Positions 7,404 through 16,092 of a DNA stretch of 64,000 nt are shown in pieces (within the stretch, counting starts at the first letter, position 1; each line of letters begins with the position of its first letter). Under the pieces are notes generated by a model, which saw only the letters and a list, made by a program, of their open reading frames with translations, searched no databases and had not been told where the DNA came from. Both the position numbers and the translations under genes were made by a program. The DNA lies in the NCBI GenBank assembly GCA_025994075.1, contig JAMQGV010000040.1, positions 1 to 64,000 of the forward strand, in the 5' to 3' direction. Origin of the DNA: Vicinamibacteria bacterium. Lineage in GTDB: Bacteria; Acidobacteriota; Vicinamibacteria; Fen-336.

Positions 7404-9794
7404 ATGGATTCGCTGCAGACGGACGTCCGCCACGCGTTGCGCGCGCTGCGGCGCGCCCCGGCTTTCGCCTTCACCGCGATCGCCGCCATCGGCCTGGGCC
7501 TCGGCGCCAACACCGCGGTGTTCACCGCGGTCCACGCCTTCCTGCTGCGCGCGCTGCCGTTCCCGGATCCGGAGCGCCTGGTGTTCGTCTACCAGGTCAA
7601 CCCGGCCCGCGGCATCGAGCGCGACGTGACCTCGATCCCCAACTTCGAGGACTGGCGCCGCGAGTCGCGCTCGTTCACGGCGATGGCGGGCGTCGACACC
7701 CGGCGCATGGCGCTGGCCGGGGGCCGCGAGCCCGAGCCGCAGGCACTGACCGTCGCGACCGTCTCCGCCAGCTACTTCGACCTGCTCGGCGTGGCGCCGG
7801 ACCTGGGTCGCGGCTTCCGCGCCGGCGAAGACGCGGGCGAGCACCCCGAGACGATCGTGATCTCCGACGCGCTGTGGCGCTCGCGCTTCGGCGGCGACCC
7901 CGGCGTCGTCGGCCGCACCGTGCGGCTCGACGAGCGGGCCGCGACGGTCGTCGGCGTGGCGCCGCCGGGGTTCGCGTGGCCGGACGGCGCGGAGGCGTGG
8001 GTGCCGCTGACGGCATCGCCGCAGGATCGCGAGCAGCGCGGCGCGCTGTTCCTGCCGGTGATCGCGCGGCTCCGGCCGGGCGTCACGCTGGAAGCGGCCC
8101 AGGCCGACATGCGGCGGGTCGGTGACGAGCTGGCGCGGCGCTACCCGCGGCCCAACGAGGGCTGGACCGCCGACGTGCAGCCGGCGCACGGCGAACTGGT
8201 CCGCGACTATCGCGCCGCCCTGCTCGTGCTGATGGGCGCCGTCGCGCTGATCCTGCTGATCGCCTGCGCCAACGTCGCCAACCTGCTGCTCGTGCGCGCC
8301 GCGGCCCGGGCTCGCGAGCTGTCGACGCGCAGCGCGCTCGGTGCGTCGCGACTGCGCCTCGTCCGCCAGTTGCTGACCGAGAGCCTGGTGCTGGCGCTGG
8401 CCGGCGGCGCGCTGGGCCTCGGACTCGGCCTGGCCGGGCTCGAGGCGTTGCGCACGCTCTCGCCCGTCCCGCTGCCCGCGTGGGTGGAGCTGCGGCCGGA
8501 CGCCTCCGTGCTCGCCTTCTGCGCCGGGCTGACGGCGCTCACGACGCTCGCGTTCGGCCTGTTCCCTGCGCTGTTCGCCTCGCGCGCTCCGCTCGGCTCG
8601 GGCACGCGCGTCGCGGGCGACCCGGCGCGCCGCGCCCAGCGCGGCTTCGTCGTCGCCCAGGTCGGGCTCGCGTTCGCGCTGCTGGCCTGCGCCGGGCTGC
8701 TGCTGCGCAGCTTCGAGCGGCTGTCCGCGACCTCGCCCGGCTTCGAGGCCACCGGTGCCGTGGCCGCGCGCATGCGGCTGCCCGACACCCGTTACACGCG
8801 CGAGCGGCGCATCCAGTACGCCGACGAGGCGCTGGCCCGGCTGCGCGCGCTGCCCGGCGTGCGGGCCGCCGCCGCCGTGCACACGGTGCCGCTGTCCGGC
8901 ATCTACAACGACACCGCGCTGCGCCTGGCGGACGAGCCCGAGCCACCCGCCGACCAGCGCAAGGTCGCGGGCCTCGACTCGGTCTCGCCGGGCTACTTCG
9001 AGGCGATGGGCATCCCCTTGCTGCGAGGCCGCGGCTTCGACGACCGCGACGGCCGCGACGAGCGGCTGGTGGCCGTGATCAGCGAGACGATGGCGCGCCG
9101 CTTCTGGGGCGACCGCGACCCGCTCGGGCGCCGCTTCGTCGTCGGCGGCGACCGCGAGGTGGAGGTGGTCGGCATCGCCGGCGACGTGCGCCACCTCGGC
9201 GTCGCTGCGCCGGCGCGGCCGCACTTCTACGTTCCTTTCCCCGCCCGGCCCGTGTTCAACCTCAGCTTCGTCGTCCGTGCGGCGGGCGACCCGTCGGCTC
9301 TGCAGCCCGCGCTGCGCGACGCCCTGCGCGCCCTGGACGTCGAGCTGCCCGTGCCGTCGTGGGCCCCGCTCGAACGGCTGGTGAGCCAGGATCGCGCGCT
9401 GCCCCGCTTCAGCGCGACGCTGCTCGCGAGCTTCGCGGCGCTGGCGACGGGGCTGGCGGCGCTGGGCCTGTTCGCGGTGCTGGCGTGGGGCGTCGAGCGG
9501 CGCCGCACCGAGCTCGGCGTGCGGCTGGCGATCGGCGCGGCCCCGGCCGACCTGCGCAAGCTGGTCGTGCGCGAGGGCGTCGGCCTGGCGCTGCTGGGCC
9601 TCGCTCCCGGCCTCGCCCTCGCGGTGGCCGTGTCCGGCCTGCTGCGACCGTTGCTCTTCGGTGTGGCGCCCGTCGAGCCGGCGACGCTCGCGGCCGTCGC
9701 CCTCGTGCTGCTCGCCGTCGCGGGCTTCGCGGCCTGGCTGCCGGCCCGCCGCGCGGCCGCCCTCGATCCCGCCGCCGCGCTGCGCGCGGAGTAG
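7404..9794 (+). CDS. ADOP-type ABC permease 1
   Basis: This permease of about 796 residues is in the acidobacterial duplicated orphan permease family: two MacB-PCD plus FtsX units in one chain. It begins DVRHALRALRRAPAFAFTAIAAIGLGLGANTAVFT, the family hallmark. A first periplasmic domain follows, then a helix bundle with LIACANVANLLLVRAAARARE, a second periplasmic domain and a C-terminal bundle with RRTELGVRLAIGA. The ATG at 7404 lies eight bases after AGGGAG; the GTG at 7398 would be too close. A CGGACA half-site lies at 7355-7360, but no sigma54 promoter follows it. Confidence 0.9.
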   Translation: MDSLQTDVRHALRALRRAPAFAFTAIAAIGLGLGANTAVFTAVHAFLLRALPFPDPERLVFVYQVNPARGIERDVTSIPNFEDWRRESRSFTAMAGVDTRRMALAGGREPEPQALTVATVSASYFDLLGVAPDLGRGFRAGEDAGEHPETIVISDALWRSRFGGDPGVVGRTVRLDERAATVVGVAPPGFAWPDGAEAWVPLTASPQDREQRGALFLPVIARLRPGVTLEAAQADMRRVGDELARRYPRPNEGWTADVQPAHGELVRDYRAALLVLMGAVALILLIACANVANLLLVRAAARARELSTRSALGASRLRLVRQLLTESLVLALAGGALGLGLGLAGLEALRTLSPVPLPAWVELRPDASVLAFCAGLTALTTLAFGLFPALFASRAPLGSGTRVAGDPARRAQRGFVVAQVGLAFALLACAGLLLRSFERLSATSPGFEATGAVAARMRLPDTRYTRERRIQYADEALARLRALPGVRAAAAVHTVPLSGIYNDTALRLADEPEPPADQRKVAGLDSVSPGYFEAMGIPLLRGRGFDDRDGRDERLVAVISETMARRFWGDRDPLGRRFVVGGDREVEVVGIAGDVRHLGVAAPARPHFYVPFPARPVFNLSFVVRAAGDPSALQPALRDALRALDVELPVPSWAPLERLVSQDRALPRFSATLLASFAALATGLAALGLFAVLAWGVERRRTELGVRLAIGAAPADLRKLVVREGVGLALLGLAPGLALAVAVSGLLRPLLFGVAPVEPATLAAVALVLLAVAGFAAWLPARRAAALDPAAALRAE

Positions 9795-9806
9795 AACGGA
9801 GTCCAC

Positions 9807-12215
9807 ATGAACGCGAGCGACCTGGTCCACGCCGCGCGACGGCTGCGCAAGAGCCCGGCCTTCGCGGCGACCGCGGTCGGCGCGCTGGCGCTGGGCGTCG
9901 GCGTCAGCAGCGCCGTCTTCAGCATCGTCAACGGCGTGCTGCTGCGGCCGCTGCCGTTCCCGGAACCGGATCGGCTGGTGATGATCACCCGCGAAGGAGA
10001 CGTCTCGCTGCCCGACGGCCGCGACTGGCGGCCCGCGGCGCCGGCCTTCGAGTCGATGGCGCTGTTCCTCCGCTCGTGGAGCCTCGACCTGACGGGCGAC
10101 GGCGAGCCGATGCGGATCGCCGCCGCGGTCGTCGAGCCCGAGTACTTCCGGGTGCTCGGCGCCACGCCGCAGCTCGGGCGGGTGCTGGTCGACGAAGACG
10201 ACCGCACGGGCGCGCCGCACGTCGCGGTCCTCAGCCATGCGCTCTGGCAGAGCCGCTTCGCGGGCGACCGCGGCGTGCTCGGCCGCAGCCTGGTCCTCTC
10301 CGACGAGCCGGCCACGGTCGTCGGCGTGATGGGCCCGGAGTTCGACCTGTTCGGTGACGAGGCCGACCTGTGGATCGCGCCCGCGGCGGCCACCCCGTTC
10401 TTCGCGCAGGAGCGCGGCAGCAACAACTTCGACGCGATCGGCCGGCTGAAGCCGGACGCGACGCTGGCGCGCGCGCAGGCCGAACTGCTCGCCGTGTCGC
10501 GCACGCTCGAAGCGCAGTACCCGCGCACCAACCGCGGCAAGCTCGTGGTGCCGATCGGCCTCGCCGACTTCCTGACCGGCGACGTGCGGCCGGTGCTGCT
10601 GGCGCTGCTGGGCGCGGTCCTGGTGGTGATCGCCGTTTCCGGCGCCAACCTGGCGAGCCTGCTGCTCGCGCGCTCGGCCGCCCGCCGCGAGGAACTCGCG
10701 ATCCGCATGGCCCTGGGAGCCGGCCGCGGGCGGTTGCTGACCCAGGTGCTCGCCGAGGGGCTGCTGCTGGCGGTGCTGGGCGGCGGACTCGGCCTGTTCT
10801 GCGCTTGGGCGACCCAGGACGCGCTGCTGGCGCTGGCTCCCGCCGACCTGCCGCGGCAGCAGGCGATCGCGATCGACGGCCGCGTGTTCGCCTTCGGCGC
10901 CACGGCCTCGCTGCTGCTCGGCCTCGTCTTCAGCGCGGTGCCGGCGCTGCAGGTGATCGGCTCCGACCCCGCCGCCGCGCTGCAGGGCGCGGGCCGCGGC
11001 GTGCGGCCCGTCGAGCACCGCGCGCTGGGCCTCGTCGTGGTGGCGGAGGTCGCGCTCGCGTTCGTGCTGCTCGCGGGCGGCGGCCTGCTGCTGCAGAGCT
11101 TCCGCGCGCTCTCGGGCGTGCCGCTCGGGTTCGAGCCGCGCGGCACGTTGGGCGGCGAGTTCTCGCTGCCGCGCTCGCGCTACGGCGAAGACCGCGAGAA
11201 GCAGACGCGCACGGTCGCGGCGATGGTTGCCGAGGCCCGCGCGCTGCCCGGCGTGACGGACGCCGCGTACACGATCGCCGCCCCGCTCGACCGCCGCGGC
11301 GGCCTCGGCGGCACCGTGCTGTTCCAGGAGCCGCCCCCGCTGCGCCCGGCCGCGGGCACCGGGGCCCGGGTGCGGCTGCTGCACGGCGACTACTTCGGCA
11401 CGATGGGGATGCGGATGGTCGAAGGCCGCGCGTTCGACGCGAACGACCGCGCGGGAAGCGAGCCCGTCGCGATCGTCAACGAGCGCTTCGCGCGACAGTT
11501 CTGGGGCGAGCGCAGCCCGCTCGGCGCGCGGGTCGCGTACCGCGACTTCCACGACGGCACGCCCTTCTTCATGACCGTGGTGGGCGTGGTGGCCGACGTC
11601 AAGGGCATCACCCTCGGCGCGCCGGACTTCCGCACGATCTACACGCCCTACGAGCAGCGCCGCGTCGACTGGCAGGCGTGGGGCAACCTGGTCGTGCGCA
11701 CCGCGGGCGACCCGGAAGCGCTGCGGCGCGGGCTGCAGGAGGCGGTGTGGCGCGTCGACCCGCAACTGCCGCTCGCCCGCGTCTACACGCTCGCCGACCG
11801 GGTGGCCGAGCACTCGGCGCGCGAGCGTTTCAGCGCGCTGCTGGTGCTGCTCTTCGCCGGCGTGGGCCTGGTCGTGGCGGTGCAGGGCGTGTACGCGGTG
11901 CTCGCCTTCCTGCTCGAGGAGCGCCGGCGCGAGCTGGGCGTGCGACTCGCGCTCGGCGCGCGCGCGCTCGACCTGGCGCGTATCGTCGCGGGCCAGGGCG
12001 CGCTGCTCGCCTTCGCCGGCATCTGCCTCGGCATCCCGCTGGCCGTCGCCGCCGGCTGGGCCACGACCCACGTGCTGTTCGGCGTCACCTGGACCGAACC
12101 CTTCGCCTACGGTGCGGCGGCGCTCTCGCTGCTGGCGGTCGCGCTGCTCGCGACCGCCGTGCCGGCCCTCCGCGCCGCGCGGCTGGATCCCGTGCGCGCG
12201 CTCCGCAGCGAGTAG
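9807..12215 (+). CDS. ADOP-type ABC permease 2
   Basis: This 802-residue duplicated permease has the same architecture as its neighbours: N-terminal LVHAARRLRKSPAFAATAVGALALG, a periplasmic MacB-like domain, a mid-protein bundle (GANLASLLLARSAARREELAIRMALG), a second periplasmic domain and a final bundle containing RRRELGVRLALGARA. It starts 12 bp after permease 1, with ACGGAG ahead of the ATG. The three permeases differ clearly from one another, so they are old paralogues rather than a recent duplication. Transport direction is presumably export, from the family relationship to MacB; the substrate is unknown. Confidence 0.9.
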   Translation: MNASDLVHAARRLRKSPAFAATAVGALALGVGVSSAVFSIVNGVLLRPLPFPEPDRLVMITREGDVSLPDGRDWRPAAPAFESMALFLRSWSLDLTGDGEPMRIAAAVVEPEYFRVLGATPQLGRVLVDEDDRTGAPHVAVLSHALWQSRFAGDRGVLGRSLVLSDEPATVVGVMGPEFDLFGDEADLWIAPAAATPFFAQERGSNNFDAIGRLKPDATLARAQAELLAVSRTLEAQYPRTNRGKLVVPIGLADFLTGDVRPVLLALLGAVLVVIAVSGANLASLLLARSAARREELAIRMALGAGRGRLLTQVLAEGLLLAVLGGGLGLFCAWATQDALLALAPADLPRQQAIAIDGRVFAFGATASLLLGLVFSAVPALQVIGSDPAAALQGAGRGVRPVEHRALGLVVVAEVALAFVLLAGGGLLLQSFRALSGVPLGFEPRGTLGGEFSLPRSRYGEDREKQTRTVAAMVAEARALPGVTDAAYTIAAPLDRRGGLGGTVLFQEPPPLRPAAGTGARVRLLHGDYFGTMGMRMVEGRAFDANDRAGSEPVAIVNERFARQFWGERSPLGARVAYRDFHDGTPFFMTVVGVVADVKGITLGAPDFRTIYTPYEQRRVDWQAWGNLVVRTAGDPEALRRGLQEAVWRVDPQLPLARVYTLADRVAEHSARERFSALLVLLFAGVGLVVAVQGVYAVLAFLLEERRRELGVRLALGARALDLARIVAGQGALLAFAGICLGIPLAVAAGWATTHVLFGVTWTEPFAYGAAALSLLAVALLATAVPALRAARLDPVRALRSE

Positions 12216-12219
12216 GCCG

Positions 12220-14625
12220 GTGCTGCGCGACCTGCGGCTGGCCGTGCGCTCGTTCGGGCGCAGCCCGGGCCTGTTCGCGGCGGCCGTCGCGACGATGGGG
12301 CTCGGCATCGGGCTCTCGACCGCCGTCTTCTCGTTCGCCGACCGGGTCCTGCTGCGACCGCTGCCCTTCCGCGACGCGGACCGTCTCGCCGTGCTCTGGC
12401 AGCGCGACACCCGGGTCGGGACGCCGGTCGTCGAGCTCTCGTGGAGCGAGTTCGTCGAGTGGCGCTCCGGACTGCGCGAGGCCTCCGGCCTGGTCGCAAT
12501 GACGGCCACCAACTTCCGCCTCAACCTCACGGGCCGCGGCGAGCCGGCGCAGGTCGACGGCGCCGCCGTGTCGGCGGAGTTCTTCGACGTCGTCGGTCTC
12601 GCTCCCGCTCGCGGCCGGCTGTTCGTGGCCGGCGACGCTGCGCCAGGCGCTGCGTCCGTGGTGGTGCTCTCGGAGGGCTACTGGCGCCGCGCGCTCGGCG
12701 CGGACGAGAGCGCGATCGGCGCCACGTTGACCCTGGACGGCGAGCCCGCCACCGTGATCGGCATCGCCCCCGGCGATCTCACGCTGCCGAAAGGCGCCGA
12801 CGTCTTCACGGTGGCCGACGGCCTCGGCCGCGAGCTGCCGGACCTGCGCGTGCTGAAGTTCGTCGCGCGCCTGCGCGACGGGGCGGACCTCGACGGCCTG
12901 CAGGCCGAGCTCGCGACCGTGAGCGCGGCGCTGGCCCGTCAGCGGCCCGAGCGCAGCGGCGGCCTGCGCGGCGTCGCGGTGCCGCTGCCCGACGCGGTAT
13001 GGGGCGACGCACGGCCTGCGCTGCGCCTGGTCTCGGCGGCGGTGGCGCTGGTGCTGCTGGCCGCCTGCGCGAACGTGGCGGCCCTGCTGCTGGCGCGCGG
13101 CGCCCAGCGCGTCCGCGAGCGCGCCGTGCGGCTGGCGCTCGGCGCCTCGCAGGCGCGCCTGCTCGGAGAGGCGCTGACCGAGGCGCTGGTGGTGGCGGTC
13201 GCCGGCGCCGCGCTCGGTGTCGCCTGCGCGCGCGCAGGGCTCGACCTGCTCGTCGCCCTGGCCCCGCCGGAAGTGCCGCGGCTGGCCGCGGCGACGATCG
13301 ACCCGCGGGCGCTCGGCTTCGCCCTCGTCGCAGGCCTGGTGGCGGCGCTCGCCGCGGGCCTCGGCCCCGGTCTCGCCGCGCTGGCCTCGCCGGCGGCCGA
13401 GGCGCTGCGCGAGGGTGCGCGCGGCGCAGCCGGCGGGCCGCGCACCCGCCTGCTGCGGCGTGCGGTGGTGGTCGCCCAGGTCGCCGTCGCGCTCGGCCTG
13501 CTCTGCGGCGCGGCCGTCGTCGGCCGGGCCTTCGCGCGCACGGCCGCGCTCGACCCCGGCTTCCAGCCGGAGGGCGTGGTGACCGCTCGCCTCAACCTCG
13601 GCGCGCGCTACGCCTCGCACGCCGACCGCGCCGCGTTTCTCAACCCGTTCCTCGACCGCGTCCGCTCCGTCCCGGGCGTGACGGGGGCCGCGGTGGTGTT
13701 GCTGCGGCCGCTCCGCGACCCGATCGGCTGGGACTACGACTTCACGGTCGACGGCCAGGCCGCCGACGAGCAGCGTCGCAACCCGACCTCCAACCACGAA
13801 TCCGTCAGCCCCGACTACTTCCGCACCATGGGCATCCCGCTGCGCGAGGGCCGCGACTTCGACGCCCGCGACTCGGCCGAGTCGCTGCCCGTCGCCATCG
13901 TCAGCGAGGGGCTGGCGCGCCGCTTCTTCGCCACGGGCAGCGCCGTGGGCCGGCGCCTGAAGTTCGGGCCGCCGCACTCGAAGCAGCCGTGGCGCACGAT
14001 CGTCGGCGTCGTGGGCGACGTGCGCTACAGGAGCTGGGGCGCGGTGTGGCCCGACGTCTACGTGCCGCTGCCGCAGTGGTCGTTCGGCCGGCTCGACCTG
14101 GTGGTGCGGAGCGAGCGCGACCCGGTCGCGCTGGTGCCGGCGCTGCGCGCGGCGCTGGCCGCGGGCGACCCGGAACTTGCGCTGGCGGACGTCACCACCA
14201 TGGACCGCGTCGTGGCCCAGGCACTGGCCGGCCCGCGCTTCACCGCGGCGGTGCTGCTCGGCTTCGCGGCGGCCGCACTCGTGCTGTGCGCGGTGTCGCT
14301 GCACGGGCTGCTCGCCTGGTCCGTGCGCACCCGGACCCGCGAGATCGGCGTGCGGGTGGCCCTCGGCGCCGCGGCGCGCGACGTGCAGCGGCTGGTGATC
14401 GGCGAGGGTGCGCGGCTGCTGGCCGGTGGCGCGGCGCTGGGCATCGTCCTCGCCCTCGCCGGCGGGCGGCTGCTGTCGGCCACGCTCGCAGGCGCGAGCG
14501 CGCTCGACCCGCTGGCGGTGGCGCTCGCCATCCTCACCCTCGCGGCCGCGGCGCTCCTGGCCACCGCGCTGCCCGCGCGCGACGCCACCCGCGTCGACCC
14601 GGCAACCGCCCTGCGCGAGGACTAG
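12220..14625 (+). CDS. ADOP-type ABC permease 3
   Basis: This 801-residue third duplicated permease begins RDLRLAVRSFGRSPGLFAAAVATMGLGIGLSTAVFSF. It carries ACANVAALLLARGAQRVRERAVRLALGA in the middle and TRTREIGVRVALGAAARD near the end. The start is the GTG at 12220, four bases after the stop of permease 2. Longer in-frame starts from 12112 overlap permease 2 and add Arg-rich noise. There is no clear ribosome site, so translational coupling is likely. It is the last permease before the PadR dyad. Confidence 0.9.
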   Translation: MLRDLRLAVRSFGRSPGLFAAAVATMGLGIGLSTAVFSFADRVLLRPLPFRDADRLAVLWQRDTRVGTPVVELSWSEFVEWRSGLREASGLVAMTATNFRLNLTGRGEPAQVDGAAVSAEFFDVVGLAPARGRLFVAGDAAPGAASVVVLSEGYWRRALGADESAIGATLTLDGEPATVIGIAPGDLTLPKGADVFTVADGLGRELPDLRVLKFVARLRDGADLDGLQAELATVSAALARQRPERSGGLRGVAVPLPDAVWGDARPALRLVSAAVALVLLAACANVAALLLARGAQRVRERAVRLALGASQARLLGEALTEALVVAVAGAALGVACARAGLDLLVALAPPEVPRLAAATIDPRALGFALVAGLVAALAAGLGPGLAALASPAAEALREGARGAAGGPRTRLLRRAVVVAQVAVALGLLCGAAVVGRAFARTAALDPGFQPEGVVTARLNLGARYASHADRAAFLNPFLDRVRSVPGVTGAAVVLLRPLRDPIGWDYDFTVDGQAADEQRRNPTSNHESVSPDYFRTMGIPLREGRDFDARDSAESLPVAIVSEGLARRFFATGSAVGRRLKFGPPHSKQPWRTIVGVVGDVRYRSWGAVWPDVYVPLPQWSFGRLDLVVRSERDPVALVPALRAALAAGDPELALADVTTMDRVVAQALAGPRFTAAVLLGFAAAALVLCAVSLHGLLAWSVRTRTREIGVRVALGAAARDVQRLVIGEGARLLAGGAALGIVLALAGGRLLSATLAGASALDPLAVALAILTLAAAALLATALPARDATRVDPATALRED

Positions 14626-14629
14626 CTCC

Positions 14630-14651
14630 ACTATTCCACAAGTGGCATAGT
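14630..14651. promoter_or_regulatory. 22-bp dyad upstream of padR, probable operator
   Basis: The arms ACTATTCCAC and GTGGCATAGT are inverted repeats with one mismatch and a two-base centre. The site lies between the last permease and the PadR gene, 16 bases before its start. PadR regulators typically bind dyads at their own promoter, so autoregulation is likely (inference). It is not followed by a T-run and so is a poor terminator. Confidence 0.55.
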
Positions 14652-14667
14652 TGGACGCGGAGGGCTG

Positions 14668-15249
14668 ATGAGCCTCGACCACGTCCTGCTGGGGGCGCTG
14701 CGCGAGCCCGCCTCGGGCTACGAGCTCAAGCAGCGGTTCGACACCGTCTTCCGTCACTTCTGGCCGGCCGAACAGAGCCAGATCTACCGCACTCTGCAGC
14801 GCCTGGAGAGCGCGGGCTGGGTGGCGGGCCGGCAGGCGGCGTCAGCCCGCGGGCCGAGACGACGCGTGTACAGCACGACGGCCCGTGGCCTCGCGCAGCT
14901 GCGCCGCTGGCTGGCCCAGGGCCCGATCGTCGGCGACGACCGCCACGCGTTCGTCGCCCAGGTGCTGTTCCTCCACGAACTCGACGATGCGGCTGCGGCC
15001 CGCGACTTCCTGGCCGCCTTGCACTCCGAGTTCGCGGCTCGGCTGGCGGAGCTGGAGGCCGTGGAGGCGCGCTGGAGGACAGACGACCCGCGCTGTCCCG
15101 ACGGCCTGGCCGGGGCGGATTTCTACGCCCACCTCACGCTCACGCTCGGCCTCGCCAAGTACCGGGCGATCGCGGAGTGGGCGGCACGCGAGCGCGGGCG
15201 CGCCGAAGCGCGACTGCCCACCCGAGGAACCCGTGCCCGGACTCGCTGA
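14668..15249 (+). CDS. PadR-family transcriptional regulator
   Basis: This 193-residue protein starts DHVLLGALREPASGYELKQRFD, a PadR winged-helix domain, with IYRTLQRLESAGWVAGR as the recognition region (about residues 35-55). The C-terminal part is a long helical dimerisation region of the Vir_act_alpha_C type. GGAGGG precedes the ATG. PadR genes commonly accompany ADOP permeases; here the gene is downstream of them with its own dyad. It overlaps the next gene by 17 bp, indicating co-translation. Confidence 0.9.
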   Translation: MSLDHVLLGALREPASGYELKQRFDTVFRHFWPAEQSQIYRTLQRLESAGWVAGRQAASARGPRRRVYSTTARGLAQLRRWLAQGPIVGDDRHAFVAQVLFLHELDDAAAARDFLAALHSEFAARLAELEAVEARWRTDDPRCPDGLAGADFYAHLTLTLGLAKYRAIAEWAARERGRAEARLPTRGTRARTR

Positions 15250-15940
15250 CCTGCTGCGCGGGGTCCACGTCGTCGCTGGCCTTCTCGCCCTGGTCCTGTT
15301 CTGGGTGCCCGCCCTGAGCCGGAAGGGAGGTGCGGTCCACCGCCGCGCCGGCCGCTTCTACGCCTGGGCCATGTGCCTCGTGATCGCCAGTGCGGCGCCG
15401 CTCGCACTGCGCTTCCTGTGGCTGGGCCGCTGGCAGGACGGCGTGTTCCTCGGCTACCTCGGCGTGATCACGGCCAGCGCGCTGTGGAGTGGCCGCGCCG
15501 CACTGGCGCCGGGCCGCGACCCGCGACGCTTCTACGGCCCGACCGTCGCCAGCCTCGGCCTCCTCAACCTGATTTCCGGCCTGGCCGTGCTCGCCGTGGG
15601 CCTGCACACCGGCACCTGGTTGTTCGCGTTCTTCGCGATGATCGGCCTGATGGCCGCAGCGGAAACCTGGGGCCGGCTGCGCAGACCGATCGACGACCCG
15701 CGCTGGTGGATCGACGAGCACATCGGCGGGATGATCGGAACAGGCATCGCAGCCCACGTCGCGTTCCTCAACTTCGGCGCTCGCGCGCTGGTGCCGGGTT
15801 ACGACCTCTCCGGGGCGACCGCCCTGTTCGCATGGCTGGCGCCGGTGGCCGCCGGCATCGTCGCCGCGGAGTGGGCGACGCGACACTACCGGCGCAAGCT
15901 CGCTCGGGGACGCTCGGAACTCCCGACCGAAGGCGTTTGA
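15233..15940 (+). CDS. Polytopic membrane protein, DUF2306-like
   Basis: This 235-residue protein has about seven membrane helices. Near the N-terminus KGGAVHRRAGRFYAWAM resembles the conserved His/Gly/Tyr motif of DUF2306-type membrane proteins, and a later WWIDEHIGGMIGTGIAAHVAF contains a second His-rich helix. These histidines could bind heme or metal, but this is only inference. The GTG start lies inside the padR 3' end with CGAGGAAC ahead of it, so it is translationally coupled to padR. The function is unknown. Confidence 0.7.
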   Translation: MPGLADLLRGVHVVAGLLALVLFWVPALSRKGGAVHRRAGRFYAWAMCLVIASAAPLALRFLWLGRWQDGVFLGYLGVITASALWSGRAALAPGRDPRRFYGPTVASLGLLNLISGLAVLAVGLHTGTWLFAFFAMIGLMAAAETWGRLRRPIDDPRWWIDEHIGGMIGTGIAAHVAFLNFGARALVPGYDLSGATALFAWLAPVAAGIVAAEWATRHYRRKLARGRSELPTEGV

Positions 15941-15965
15941 CGCGGGCCGCGCGCGGCTGCAAGCT
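15937..15965 (+). promoter_or_regulatory. Candidate promoter for the TPP-riboswitch transcript
   Basis: TTGACG at 15937-15942 and CAAGCT at 15960-15965 are separated by 17 bp. The -35 overlaps the stop of the upstream membrane-protein gene. The start of transcription would fall just before the riboswitch. Confidence 0.35.
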
Positions 15966-15976
15966 AGGGCCGTCGT

Positions 15977-16052
15977 TGCCTAGGGGTGGCCCGCTCGGCC
16001 TGAGATCACACCCTTTGAACCTGACCCGGTTGAGACCGGCGGAGGGAAGGCG
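15977..16052 (+). ncRNA. TPP (THI-box) riboswitch aptamer
   Basis: The conserved core elements are all present in order: TAGGGGTG, CCTGAGA, ACCCTTTGAACCTGA, then CCGGTT paired with ACCGGC, and GGAGGGAAGG. The closing P1 helix can form between TGCC at 15977-15980 and GGCG at 16049-16052. The thi-box binds thiamin pyrophosphate and represses the gene downstream, here a TonB-dependent receptor. Confidence 0.95.
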
Positions 16053-16064
16053 TGGACCCTGAAG

Positions 16065-16091
16065 GCGCGGCCTCTACGAAAGAGGTAGCGC
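16065..16091 (+). promoter_or_regulatory. Shine-Dalgarno-sequestering hairpin of the TPP riboswitch
   Basis: GCGC gg CCTCT acgaa AGAGG ta GCGC forms a nine-pair stem with one internal loop. Its right arm contains AGAGG, the ribosome binding site eight bases before the ATG at 16093. Formation would block translation, so control is probably translational. I see no T-run for termination. Confidence 0.6.
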
Positions 16092-16092
16092 G

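Noticed and set aside
7323..12530. 1735-residue minus-strand ORF opposite the permeases
   Set aside because: Antisense of clear ADOP genes; His/Arg/Gln-rich low complexity typical of GC-rich shadow frames.
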